Shown one piece after another: positions 25,954 to 34,976 of a stretch of DNA of 64,000 bases (within the stretch, counting starts at the first letter, position 1; each line of letters opens with the position of its first letter). Where the stretch lies: assembly GCF_015752155.1 (NCBI RefSeq), contig NZ_JADOVI010000003.1, positions 248,001 through 312,000 on the forward strand, in the 5' to 3' direction. The notes below the pieces were generated by a model, which saw only the letters and a list, made by a program, of their open reading frames with translations, was not told the origin of the DNA and did not search any database. A program made the translations under genes and the position numbers. This DNA comes from Cryobacterium sp. MP_M3 (GTDB lineage Bacteria > Actinomycetota > Actinomycetes > Actinomycetales > Microbacteriaceae).

Positions 25954-28900
25954 CTACACGCACGGTGTCGCGTTCTTCCATTGCATAGCGGGGCTGGTGT
26001 AGGTTCCTCCGGGGCCGACCATTTGGACGTACTGGGACCTGTCTCCGTAGGTACTGGTGATGTCCATCCAGCTGAAGGTCTGCATCGTGCCCTGGCTCAG
26101 GCTCGTCGGGATCGTCGCGGGCGTGAAATTGGCGTCGCCTCGAACCGTGACCTTGTAGGACCCGGGAACGATGTTGAAGTATCGGAGGCCGAAGTAATAC
26201 TCATTGCCCGACTTCCGGTCGGCACGGCACAATTCGATGCGTGTCACCGGCGGTGGCGGGTCGCTGACCTGCACCGGGCTGGATGCCGCCACGGGGCCGA
26301 CTGCCCCGCCGCCGCTGTTGATGGCACGCACCTCGAAGGAGTATTGCCCGGCGCCCTTGCCGGAGACCGACGCCGACGTGGCCGTCGTGTCGTTCCAGCC
26401 GCCGGAGTTCAGCTGCCACTGGTAACGCACCGGGCCGCCGCCGGTCTGGGCCGGGGCGTTCCAGCTCATCGTGAGCCTGGCGGGCGCGTTCCCATTGGAC
26501 GAGATGTCCGGGTTCCGCGGCGCCGTGGGAGCGCCGTAGGGGGTGACCGCCCGGCTCGCGGGCGACGGGGCACCCTCGTCGATGGCGTTGACGGCCGCGA
26601 CCGTCGCCGTGAATGATTGCCCGTTCGTCGCGGGCAGCACGCAATCGACCCCGGCCGTGCACCCTCTCTCGGTCTTGCCGTCGTAGCGCACGACATAGCC
26701 GGTGATCGGCGAGTTGTTCGCGGCCGGCGCGCTGAAGCGAATGGTGACGCGTCCGTCGCCGGCGCTGGCGGACGGCTGCTTGGGGGCGTCGGGAGCGTTG
26801 CGGATGACGAGGGTGACCCGTCCCTGGGTTTCTCGCAGGGGGTCTTTGGTGGCGTCCTGGATGCGGTAGACCACGGTGAGGGTGCCGGTCGCACCGGACC
26901 CGGTCTTGACGGTCACGCCGGAGGCGGTGTGGCTGAGTGTGGCGGTGCCGACCTGCTGTTCGATGTCGGCCTTGATCACGGTGAGGGGTTTGGCCTCGGC
27001 CGAGTACGGGTTGTAGTCGTTGTCGAGCACGGGGATGGGCAGGGTGGTGCCCGGCCGGGTCTCGATGCCTTTCCCGTTCGGGCCGGCGTCGTCCACGGCC
27101 TGCGGTTTCGCACGGGTCGAGGACACCACGGTCACGTTCACCGAGCCCGGGATGGTGAATTCCTTGTAGGTGACCGTGAACGAGAGGGTGACCTTGCTGC
27201 CGGGCTGCACGCCCAGCGGCGCCGAGACGACGAGGTTCGCCCCGTCGAGGTTGGCTGCGACATCCGTGCTCGACCCGGTCAGGGTCCCGTAGCGGAGCTG
27301 CTCGATGACCTGCGGGTTCGGGTGGCCGCTGGAGGCGCGCAGGTTCACGGCCAGGGCCTTCTCGCCGGCCTCGATCGTCACGTTCGGCGGGGTGAACGTG
27401 GGCGGCACGTCTTCGGAGTTCGGGTCGCCCACGGTGACCGGGATCGTCAACGTCGCCTGGTTGCCCTTCGGGTCCGCCGCGGAGCTGCCGTCGGTGACGA
27501 CGAAGGTGACCGACGCCGGACCGCGGAAGTCTTTCTGGGGCACGAAGCCGAGCGTGGTCGGGTCCAGCTGCACCGCGGCCCCGTTGCTGTTGGTCGCCGT
27601 CGCCGACACGACCAGCGCGGGCCGGCCCGAGGGCACCTCGACGATGTCGGCCACGGTCCAGGTCTTGGACCCGTTCATCCGCACGAGCTGCTCGGGCAAC
27701 GGCTTGAGGAACGGCGGCGGGAACGCCTGCTCCTCCACCGGTTTCTTCTTCTCGTTGCCGTCGGGCTTGGCCGGCACGATGATGAACGCGGTGGCGCTGA
27801 GATGGTCGATCTCGTTGGTCAACCGGTACGCGATCGCCTGGCGCACGTTCGTCGGCGTCACCGTGACCTTGCCGCCCGGCCCGATCTCACCGGAGGCCGC
27901 GTTCGGGCCCTCGAGGCTGACCGTCAGGTCCTCGACCAGGCCGCCCGGGTTCTCGGCCTTGTCGCGCACCGTCAGCGTGACGGTGTCCCTGGCGAGAACC
28001 TGCTTCGGCTCGAGGTAATGGTCCGTGGCCGTCGGGTACTGCGCCTTCGCGTCCCGGGTGACCTTCACCTGAACGAACGCGGTCGCCGCCCCGCCATGGC
28101 CGTTGCTGATCGCGTAACGGAGCGTGTAGGTGCCCTCAACCTCGGGCGCGTCGACGATGATCCGGCTGCCGTCGACCTTCGCCCGGATGCCCTCAGCCAC
28201 CTCGGGCAGCTTCTTCGTCAGGGTCAGCTTGTACCCGTTCGGATCGGAGTCGTTGAGCACCACCGGGATCGACCCGGTGCGCCCCGGTTTGATCTCGATC
28301 GCATCATCGACCGCGTTCGGCGGCAGCAACGCCACCGGCCGCGGAATCACCCCGATCCGCACCGTCCCCTTCGCCGTGGAACCGAGGGTGTCCTCCACCT
28401 CGTAGGTGAACGTGTCCGTGCCGGCCGTGCCGGGGAACGCCTGGTACACGAACGAATCGCTGCCCTGCCGGATGATCCGGCCCAGGCCCGGCGGACTCGT
28501 CACCTCCTTCAGGAACACGGAGTCCCCGTCAGGATCGATGCCGTCCAGGGGCACCTTCACCTCGATCGTCGAATCAGCGAAGGTACGCATCGTCAACGGC
28601 ACCGGCGTCGGCGCCTGGTTGTTCGCCACGTCCGACCCCACCACCGTGAAATGCACCACCGCCGTCGCCGTCTCCAGATACGGGTCGGTGATCGTGTACG
28701 CGACACCGAACGCGCCGGGCTCCTTCGGCGCCTGGAACCGCACCTCGTTGCCCGTCACGAACGCCAGCCCGCCCGCGTTCGTCACATCCGCCAACACCGG
28801 CACCACGCTCATCGTCGCCGAATCCGGGTGGTAATCATTGGCCAGCACCGGGACACTGACAATGTCCCCCGCCCGCACATTCACCGAATCATCCACCGCC

Positions 28901-31251
28901 ACCGGCGGCTGATGCTTGACCAGCGGCGGCACCGGCACCACCGTGATCCCCGCCGTGGACGTGCCCTGCCCGTCACTGACCGTGTACGTGAACTGCACCT
29001 GCTGCGTCAACGCCGCCGACGTCGTCACCCGCAACACCGTGTTGGTCAGGATCTCGACCGTGACCAGGTCGTTGGTCGCGCTCGTGTCCACCGACTGCAC
29101 CGCCAGCACCCGCCCGGACGGCGACACATCATTGTTCAACACCGGAACCGTCAACGGTTCCCCCGCCCGCAGATACGCGGTGTCCTTGACCGCGATCGGC
29201 GGCGACTGCCCGGCCGGGCTCTCCTTCACATCCACCCGGATCAACCCCACACTCGACGTTGCCCCCGCCCCGAGACTGTAGGTGAACACGTAACTGCCGG
29301 CCTCCGGCGCCGAGAACGCCACCGTGCCCCGATCCAGGTTCGCCACCGCCGACACCGACCCGGGAACATCCGTCACCCCGATCAAACCCAACGCCGCCCC
29401 CGACGGCGACACATCGTTCTTCAACGGTTCGACCAGCACCGTCTCACCCACGAATGTGCTCGCGAAATCGGGCGTGCCCACCGGATTCAACGACCCGGGA
29501 GCCTTCACCTCCACCGTGAGCACCCCCGACGCCTGGACGACACCGTCCGACACCACGAACGGCACCTCCTTCACCCCCAACTCCGCCGTCTTGCTCTCGA
29601 AAGTCACGAACCCCTCCGGGCCGAACCGCACCCCGTCACCCGTCGTCGGCGACGCACTGACCAGATAGATGTCATCGCCGTCCGGGTCGATCCAGTCGCT
29701 GAGCACGTTGTAACTGACCAGCTGACCCTGCTCCACACTGATCGCGCCCGCCCGATGCGACACCGGTGCCAGATTCTGCTCCATCGGACGCACCGTCAGA
29801 TTCACGCTCGCCTCCGCGACCGCACCCCGCCCATCCGCCACCGTGTACCGGAAACTGACCGTGCCCGCCATCGCCGCCGCCGGTGTGAACTGCAACGCCC
29901 GCCCGCCGTCGATGTAGTCCAGCCGTCCCTGCGCCTCCGAAAAACCGTTGGTATTGACCACGGTGAGCACATCACCGTCGGGATCGGTGTCGTTCTCCAA
30001 CACCGGCAGCACCGTCGTCTTGCCCGGTCGCACCCCGTACTCGTCGTCGTGGGCGAGCGGTGCCCGGTTCTGCGGCGTCCGCTCCGCCAGGGTGTCCTCG
30101 AACGATTGCTGCGACGCCTTCTCGTCGCCCTCCTCGGAGTCCTCCTCCTCGGGCGGCGTCACCTCATCCCAATTCTCGACCAGGCGCATATTCGCGTCGA
30201 CCAGCCACACGTTCCCGTTCGACAGGTTGTTCAACGCGATCACATTCCGGTTCACCCGGAACTCCAGCGTCGACCCCAGAGTCGGCTGCGCGATGGCCTG
30301 CGCGCTCGGTTTCTTCCCCGCGCACGCGGCCAGGTAGCGTTGCGCGCCCGCCCACGCCCCGTGCGCACACCCGTCCAGCCACACCGGGTTCGACACCGCC
30401 TTCGGATCGGTCACCGCCCGTTCCATCCCCGCCGACACAGCCACCGCCGTGCCGCCTCCCAACGGCACCTCCAGCAGCCCCTCACCCGTCGCCACCACCG
30501 CGAACGGGTTCTCCGCGCCGCTTTGTTGCAGCTTCAGCCCTTTCGCCGGCAACACGACCGGCTCGCCGCCGTCGACGATCAGCCGGTTCTTCACCGTGTC
30601 GAGGACAACCGCCTTCTCCCCCACCGCGGCCACCTGATGCGCACTCAGCTTCGGCAGGTCCGTGCGGCTGGGCTTGTCACCGGTCCGGGCCAGCGTCACG
30701 AGCTGCTTCGTCAACGGGGACGTGCCGAACACCGCGCCCGCCGGAGACACCGCGATATGGGCGCCCTTGCCCAGCTTCATCACCGGATCGGACTTCTTCG
30801 GATCGAAATTCAGGTCGCTGCCCGCGTTGATCACCCACACCGCCCCCGAACCGGGTGCCATCACCGCCAGGGTGTCCCCGCCGAACGCGACCTCGGACCC
30901 CACCGGCACATCCACCCGCTGGCCCAGCGTCGTGAACGATGCATCCACCCGCTCCAGCGACCCCGCACTCCCGTCGAACAGGAACACGTCGTCGCCGTCC
31001 TGGAACACGTCGAACGCGCTCGACGCTGCGTTCACCGAACCGTTCAGCTCCTCGATCTGCCGATTCAGCCGGCCCGCGAGCAGCTGCTTCCCATTCGTCA
31101 CCCACACATCCCGGGCGCTCAAATCCACATCCGTCACCGGGAAACCCTGATGCAACACCGCAAACGACAACGGCACACCAACGATCACCGCAACAGCCAG
31201 CACCGACGCCGTCGCCTTGCGCAGCCGAAACCACGATGCAATGGCCCCCAT
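25954..31251 (-). CDS. giant membrane-anchored Ig-like/fibronectin III repeat protein
   Basis: A 1,765-residue protein. One N-terminal membrane helix (ATASVLAVAVIVGVPLSFAV, residues ~13-33) acts as signal anchor. A ~350-residue region without recognisable motif (possibly a propeller) follows, then a short acidic linker (EEEDSEEGDEKASQQ) near residue 380. From ~residue 400 there are about ten Ig-like Big_9/cadherin-like repeats marked by VLPVLENDTDPDGD, VPVLNNDVSPSG, VVLNDSDPNG and similar. Two FN3-like domains (residues ~1500-1690) and a ~65-residue C-terminal domain end it. The Asp-rich NDxxPDGD loops suggest calcium-dependent rigidity. It is probably a surface stalk or adhesin. The start at 31251 was chosen for the signal anchor. 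Confidence 0.82.
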   Translation of the reverse strand: MGAIASWFRLRKATASVLAVAVIVGVPLSFAVLHQGFPVTDVDLSARDVWVTNGKQLLAGRLNRQIEELNGSVNAASSAFDVFQDGDDVFLFDGSAGSLERVDASFTTLGQRVDVPVGSEVAFGGDTLAVMAPGSGAVWVINAGSDLNFDPKKSDPVMKLGKGAHIAVSPAGAVFGTSPLTKQLVTLARTGDKPSRTDLPKLSAHQVAAVGEKAVVLDTVKNRLIVDGGEPVVLPAKGLKLQQSGAENPFAVVATGEGLLEVPLGGGTAVAVSAGMERAVTDPKAVSNPVWLDGCAHGAWAGAQRYLAACAGKKPSAQAIAQPTLGSTLEFRVNRNVIALNNLSNGNVWLVDANMRLVENWDEVTPPEEEDSEEGDEKASQQSFEDTLAERTPQNRAPLAHDDEYGVRPGKTTVLPVLENDTDPDGDVLTVVNTNGFSEAQGRLDYIDGGRALQFTPAAAMAGTVSFRYTVADGRGAVAEASVNLTVRPMEQNLAPVSHRAGAISVEQGQLVSYNVLSDWIDPDGDDIYLVSASPTTGDGVRFGPEGFVTFESKTAELGVKEVPFVVSDGVVQASGVLTVEVKAPGSLNPVGTPDFASTFVGETVLVEPLKNDVSPSGAALGLIGVTDVPGSVSAVANLDRGTVAFSAPEAGSYVFTYSLGAGATSSVGLIRVDVKESPAGQSPPIAVKDTAYLRAGEPLTVPVLNNDVSPSGRVLAVQSVDTSATNDLVTVEILTNTVLRVTTSAALTQQVQFTYTVSDGQGTSTAGITVVPVPPLVKHQPPVAVDDSVNVRAGDIVSVPVLANDYHPDSATMSVVPVLADVTNAGGLAFVTGNEVRFQAPKEPGAFGVAYTITDPYLETATAVVHFTVVGSDVANNQAPTPVPLTMRTFADSTIEVKVPLDGIDPDGDSVFLKEVTSPPGLGRIIRQGSDSFVYQAFPGTAGTDTFTYEVEDTLGSTAKGTVRIGVIPRPVALLPPNAVDDAIEIKPGRTGSIPVVLNDSDPNGYKLTLTKKLPEVAEGIRAKVDGSRIIVDAPEVEGTYTLRYAISNGHGGAATAFVQVKVTRDAKAQYPTATDHYLEPKQVLARDTVTLTVRDKAENPGGLVEDLTVSLEGPNAASGEIGPGGKVTVTPTNVRQAIAYRLTNEIDHLSATAFIIVPAKPDGNEKKKPVEEQAFPPPFLKPLPEQLVRMNGSKTWTVADIVEVPSGRPALVVSATATNSNGAAVQLDPTTLGFVPQKDFRGPASVTFVVTDGSSAADPKGNQATLTIPVTVGDPNSEDVPPTFTPPNVTIEAGEKALAVNLRASSGHPNPQVIEQLRYGTLTGSSTDVAANLDGANLVVSAPLGVQPGSKVTLSFTVTYKEFTIPGSVNVTVVSSTRAKPQAVDDAGPNGKGIETRPGTTLPIPVLDNDYNPYSAEAKPLTVIKADIEQQVGTATLSHTASGVTVKTGSGATGTLTVVYRIQDATKDPLRETQGRVTLVIRNAPDAPKQPSASAGDGRVTIRFSAPAANNSPITGYVVRYDGKTERGCTAGVDCVLPATNGQSFTATVAAVNAIDEGAPSPASRAVTPYGAPTAPRNPDISSNGNAPARLTMSWNAPAQTGGGPVRYQWQLNSGGWNDTTATSASVSGKGAGQYSFEVRAINSGGGAVGPVAASSPVQVSDPPPPVTRIELCRADRKSGNEYYFGLRYFNIVPGSYKVTVRGDANFTPATIPTSLSQGTMQTFSWMDITSTYGDRSQYVQMVGPGGTYTSPAMQWKNATPCV

Positions 31252-31315
31252 CGTCGATCCCTCCACGCCGTTCACACCCCGAAACGACCAACCCCGGACC
31301 ATTCCGCTCACAAAG

Positions 31316-32011
31316 CTAACACGCGGGCGGCGCATCCAGCAGGACCAGGTCGTCGGCGCTGACCAGGCGGATGGCGATGGCGTACTCGACCAGGCGGCCA
31401 CGCCTGTTCGTCGCGAGTTTGCCGCGTCCCCCGCGGAGTCCGTCGACGCCGAGCTTGTCGAGCTTCTCGCAGACGTTGTCGAGCTTGCGGTTGAAGGTGG
31501 TCATGTTCCAGCCGAGCCGGGCGGCGGCCTCCGCCGAGCTGGGGATCGCTCCGCGCCCGGGGACGGTCTGGCGGAGAACGCCCTCGGCGAGGGCGACGAC
31601 CAGGAGGCGCTGGCTGCTCGTGAGGGATACCGGCAGGATGGTGGTCGTGCCGGCGTCACTGGACGCCGAGACGGAGGTGTTGAAGTAGTCCTCCTCGGCG
31701 TGGATCGTGAAGTCGTAGGTCGTCGACCCCGCGCTGAACATCACATGCATCGTCTGGAAGACGATCGGCAGCTTGGCTCCGGGAGCCAGCCAGGCCTGCA
31801 CTGTGCCGGTGGTGTCGGACACCGTGGCGGACAGGAGGGTGCCCACGTTGGAGAGCCACCACATCCCGTATTCCTCCGACAGGCGCAGGAAGGTGCGATG
31901 GAGGTAGGGGTTGTCGTCGATGGTCAGGTCGGATTCCCGGCCGATCGAGAAGTCGCTGCCGGGCTGGGTCGTGTGCCACTCCCCGCAGTACTCGATCTTG
32001 AGGGGCTTCAT
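31316..32011 (-). CDS. FHA domain fused to a helix-turn-helix-like C-terminal domain
   Basis: A 231-residue protein. The N-terminal ~95 residues are an FHA-like domain (FSIGRESDLTIDDNPYLHRT, then WWLSNVGTLL); the usual phosphothreonine Ser/His residues are only partly kept. The C-terminal ~100 residues read LTSSQRLLVVALAEGVLR, then AAARLGWNMTTFNRKLDNVC, a pattern typical of a helix-turn-helix DNA-binding domain. It overlaps the kinase stop by 4 bp (ATGA), so it is made with the kinase. It could convert phosphorylation into a transcriptional response. Confidence 0.75.
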   Translation of the reverse strand: MKPLKIEYCGEWHTTQPGSDFSIGRESDLTIDDNPYLHRTFLRLSEEYGMWWLSNVGTLLSATVSDTTGTVQAWLAPGAKLPIVFQTMHVMFSAGSTTYDFTIHAEEDYFNTSVSASSDAGTTTILPVSLTSSQRLLVVALAEGVLRQTVPGRGAIPSSAEAAARLGWNMTTFNRKLDNVCEKLDKLGVDGLRGGRGKLATNRRGRLVEYAIAIRLVSADDLVLLDAPPAC

Positions 32012-33708
32012 CGGTTGCAGACTCGGTTCGCCTCGGACAGCTTGCCGTCCTGGCGTTGCAGGTACAGGTCGAGGCAGACCTTCGACCCGGGTGTGACGCC
32101 GTCGACGGCGATGTCGCCCGTCGCGCTGATTTTCGGCTGGGAGGGTTCGTCGGCGCGGGCCCACCGGAACACATCGCCCTTCTTCGGGTCGGTGTTGCTC
32201 ACCGTGAAGGTCACGACCGTGCCGTCGACCGACGTGGCCGTGCCGTCGAGCCTGGGCTGGGGCACCCCGGCCACGAGATTGGCGTCCCCGCCCCCGCCGC
32301 TGGTCGCCCGCGGTGTCGGGGCGAGGTCGGGCGACTGGCTTCCGTTGAGCGACACGGCGGCCACGATCGCGCCCACGAGCACCAGGCCGGCCGCGACCGA
32401 GATCGCCAGCACCAGGGCACGGCGACGCGCCGGTCGCGGCGGCGGTGCGGCATCCGGCTCGGGGGTCGCGGCGACGCGCCGGGGCCGCAGGACGGTCTCG
32501 GTTCCGCCTCCGCCGAGCACCGTGCCCTCCGCCGGGGGCGGCCCGGCCGGATCCGCGGTGGAGTCCGGGTTCGCGGCGGTTCCGCGAGGGTCGATGACCA
32601 CGGCGCCGCGCACCCGTGTCTGGTCGGCCTCCGCGGGGCCGGACGGGGCCGGTGATTGGGCCCGGTGGGCGGCCGGCTGGGCCGCGATCGTGGTGACCGA
32701 GCGGGCGCGTGTTTCGTTCTCGTCGGTGGGGGTGGCACGTTCGTCCGGCCCGGACTGCGGCAGGCGCGGAACCTCGATGCCGGTGGCGGCATAGCCGAGC
32801 TCCAGTTCGATCCGCTGCAGGGCCCGGGCGAAGTCGACGGCCGTCGCGTAGCGGTTGCCGGGGCTGGTTGCCATCCCCTTGGCCAGCACAGCGGTCAGCG
32901 ACCTGGGCACGTCGTCCCGGCCGATCGGGGTGATCGCCCCGCGTTCGATCCGGCCGATCAGGTCGAGGGTGCCGTTGGAACGCCCACGGATCTCGAACGG
33001 CGTCTGGCCGGCCAGCAGGGTGTGGATCGTCGCGGCCAGGGAGAACACGTCGCTGCGCACATCCGGCTTCGGGTCGTCCTCGAACATCTCCGCCGGTGAC
33101 CAGGGCACGCTCATCCCGACCGATTGGCCGTCGCTCGTGCCGGTGCCCTCGCGGGCCGCGCCGGTGCCGCCGGCGCCAACGGGAAACGGGCCGCTCTGGG
33201 TCTGCACGGGGAGGTCGTCCTCGAGGCTGGACGAGATGCCGAAGTCGGTGAGGGCCGGCCAGCCGAAGTCGTTGGTGAGCACGTTGGCCGGTTTGATGTC
33301 CCGGTGCAGGATTCCGGCGCCGTGGGCCGTTGCCACCGCGCCGGCAAGCCGCACGCCTGTGCGCAGCGCGTCTTCGACGGTGAATCGCTCGCGCTTGTAC
33401 CGTTCGGCCAGGCTCGGCCCAGAGCAGTGCTCCATCACGAAATAGGGCCGGCCGTCCCCGGCGACCCCGGCGTGGTAGATGGTGACGATGTACGGATGCG
33501 TCGACAGCTGCGCCATCAGGTTCGCCTCATCGACGAACCGGGCCCTGGTGGCCGGGCCCAGCTGCTCGGTCAGGAGGACCTTGACGGCCACCCGGCGCCG
33601 CGGCAGCCGCTGCTGGTAGAGGAAGACGTCCGAGAACCCGCCCGAGCCCAGCGTGCTGATGAAGTCGTAGCCGGGCAGCTCGGGTGGCATCGACGTGGCG
33701 CGCGGCAT
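32008..33708 (-). CDS. transmembrane Ser/Thr protein kinase (Hanks type)
   Basis: A 566-residue kinase. Gly-rich loop LGSGGFSDVF (residues 20-29), catalytic VAVKV Lys (residue 43), HRDIKPANVL catalytic loop near residue 135 and DFGIS near residue 157 are all present. The activation segment is unusually long (~45 residues, Gly/Thr/Ser-rich) before SVPWSPAEMF. A low-complexity juxtamembrane region follows, then one membrane helix (residues ~428-455) and a ~110-residue extracellular domain without PASTA repeats, with two cysteines. It overlaps the upstream FHA gene by 1 bp (TGATG) and the FHA-HTH gene by 4 bp. It is predicted to phosphorylate the cluster proteins. Confidence 0.92.
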   Translation of the reverse strand: MPRATSMPPELPGYDFISTLGSGGFSDVFLYQQRLPRRRVAVKVLLTEQLGPATRARFVDEANLMAQLSTHPYIVTIYHAGVAGDGRPYFVMEHCSGPSLAERYKRERFTVEDALRTGVRLAGAVATAHGAGILHRDIKPANVLTNDFGWPALTDFGISSSLEDDLPVQTQSGPFPVGAGGTGAAREGTGTSDGQSVGMSVPWSPAEMFEDDPKPDVRSDVFSLAATIHTLLAGQTPFEIRGRSNGTLDLIGRIERGAITPIGRDDVPRSLTAVLAKGMATSPGNRYATAVDFARALQRIELELGYAATGIEVPRLPQSGPDERATPTDENETRARSVTTIAAQPAAHRAQSPAPSGPAEADQTRVRGAVVIDPRGTAANPDSTADPAGPPPAEGTVLGGGGTETVLRPRRVAATPEPDAAPPPRPARRRALVLAISVAAGLVLVGAIVAAVSLNGSQSPDLAPTPRATSGGGGDANLVAGVPQPRLDGTATSVDGTVVTFTVSNTDPKKGDVFRWARADEPSQPKISATGDIAVDGVTPGSKVCLDLYLQRQDGKLSEANRVCNR

Positions 33709-34970
33709 CAGCTCTCGCCCGCGTCCTGGCCGACGGCGAGCGTCACGCCGCCGCCGAGGTCGACGACGGTGCCGACGATGACCGAGGTCGACTCTCCGCC
33801 GCGCAGTTTCTGGGGTGGCTTGCCCGGCAACACGATGATGGTGCCGTTCCGGGAGTGGAGGTCGGTGACGACGACGGTGTCGCCCTCCACGGTGATGCGC
33901 ACGTGGTTGCGGGAGATGTCCTGGTCGGCTCCGCCGAGGCTGACCAGCCGTGGGACCTGGCCGCCGGAGACTTTGTTCACGCCCGGCGCCCGGCCGACCA
34001 CGATCGGCTGGCCCAGCGGCTCGCGAACACCGTTCGGGAGGAGCAGGTACAGGGCCGGCTGCGCAGCCACGGCGGCGGCGTCCGGCAGGGGCCGGGAACG
34101 TCGCCGGGAGTCGCGGAGTGTGCGGATGTCCCCGCTCATCACGGTGAGTCCGTCGTGCCTGCCGGGGTCAGCGGCATCCCCGCCGGCGTCGTTGTCGTCA
34201 GCGTCGGCATCGACAGCGACGGCTGGTTCCGCACCGTCCTCCGCGGGGCGCACCGCGGCCTGCTCGACCCCGCGCATCATGGTGACTCCGAAGAGGTGGT
34301 CGTAGCCCTGCCCCGGGGCGGGCCCGACCACATCCGCTGCGGGTGTCGGTGCCGGGCCAACGCCGCCGCTCCGGACGACGGCGATCGTCTGGTCGGTGAT
34401 CGTTTCCTCGGCGATGGTCGCCTCGGCGCGAATCGGCACGGCGTGAACCGGCGCGGAAACCGTCGCCGGTGTGCCGGCGCGCTCGGCGACCGGGAACGGC
34501 GCGGCGGTCGACGTGGACAGGGAGATCCGCCGCGCACGCACGATGCCGGACGACAACGGCAGGGCAGGCAGCGACGGCAGCGACGGCAGCGGATCACCGT
34601 GCTCCCCGCATTCCGCGGTGATCTCCGTGATGGCGGAGAACGGCTGTTCCCGCCAGGTGGACACGCCGAGGCCGGAGATCTCGGCGTCGCCGTGCTCCCC
34701 GGTCAGGCGCAGCGACACGTCGCCGCGCAGGATCGCCCGGCCCGTGAAGCCTGGCCGGGCGGAGACCTCCCAGGTCAGCAAGGCGAACGGCGGCGTGGCG
34801 AACAGGCCGGCCGACGTCAGTCCGTCGAGGATTCCCTGCGCCCCGCCGTCCAGGCTCGACCAGAGTCGACCGACGGCGTCAAGAGAACCGTCCGTCCGCA
34901 CGACGAGGAGGCAGCCGGGCCGTGTTGCGGCCAGCCACTCCCCCGACTCATCGCTGCAATACGAGAGCAT
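33708..34970 (-). CDS. large FHA-domain protein
   Basis: A 420-residue protein. The N-terminal ~140 residues form an unrecognised domain. A disordered middle follows, rich in Ser/Pro/Ala/Val with a short LPSLPSLPALPL repeat. A canonical C-terminal FHA domain (residues ~315-415) has VVGRAPG, ISRNHVRI and LHSRNGTIIV, the Arg/Ser-Asn-His/Asn-Gly set that binds phosphothreonine. No membrane helix. It lies between the phosphatase and the kinase genes, 6 bp and 1 bp away, so it is a likely kinase substrate or adaptor. Confidence 0.85.
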   Translation of the reverse strand: MLSYCSDESGEWLAATRPGCLLVVRTDGSLDAVGRLWSSLDGGAQGILDGLTSAGLFATPPFALLTWEVSARPGFTGRAILRGDVSLRLTGEHGDAEISGLGVSTWREQPFSAITEITAECGEHGDPLPSLPSLPALPLSSGIVRARRISLSTSTAAPFPVAERAGTPATVSAPVHAVPIRAEATIAEETITDQTIAVVRSGGVGPAPTPAADVVGPAPGQGYDHLFGVTMMRGVEQAAVRPAEDGAEPAVAVDADADDNDAGGDAADPGRHDGLTVMSGDIRTLRDSRRRSRPLPDAAAVAAQPALYLLLPNGVREPLGQPIVVGRAPGVNKVSGGQVPRLVSLGGADQDISRNHVRITVEGDTVVVTDLHSRNGTIIVLPGKPPQKLRGGESTSVIVGTVVDLGGGVTLAVGQDAGES

Positions 34971-34976
34971 TGTTCC

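Noticed and set aside
26617-31362. 1,581-codon open frame on the plus strand opposite the giant Ig-like gene
   Set aside because: It is Arg/His-rich, lacks domains, signal or ribosome-binding site, and mirrors the GC-rich codons of the real minus-strand gene, whose Ig/FN3 motifs are clear.
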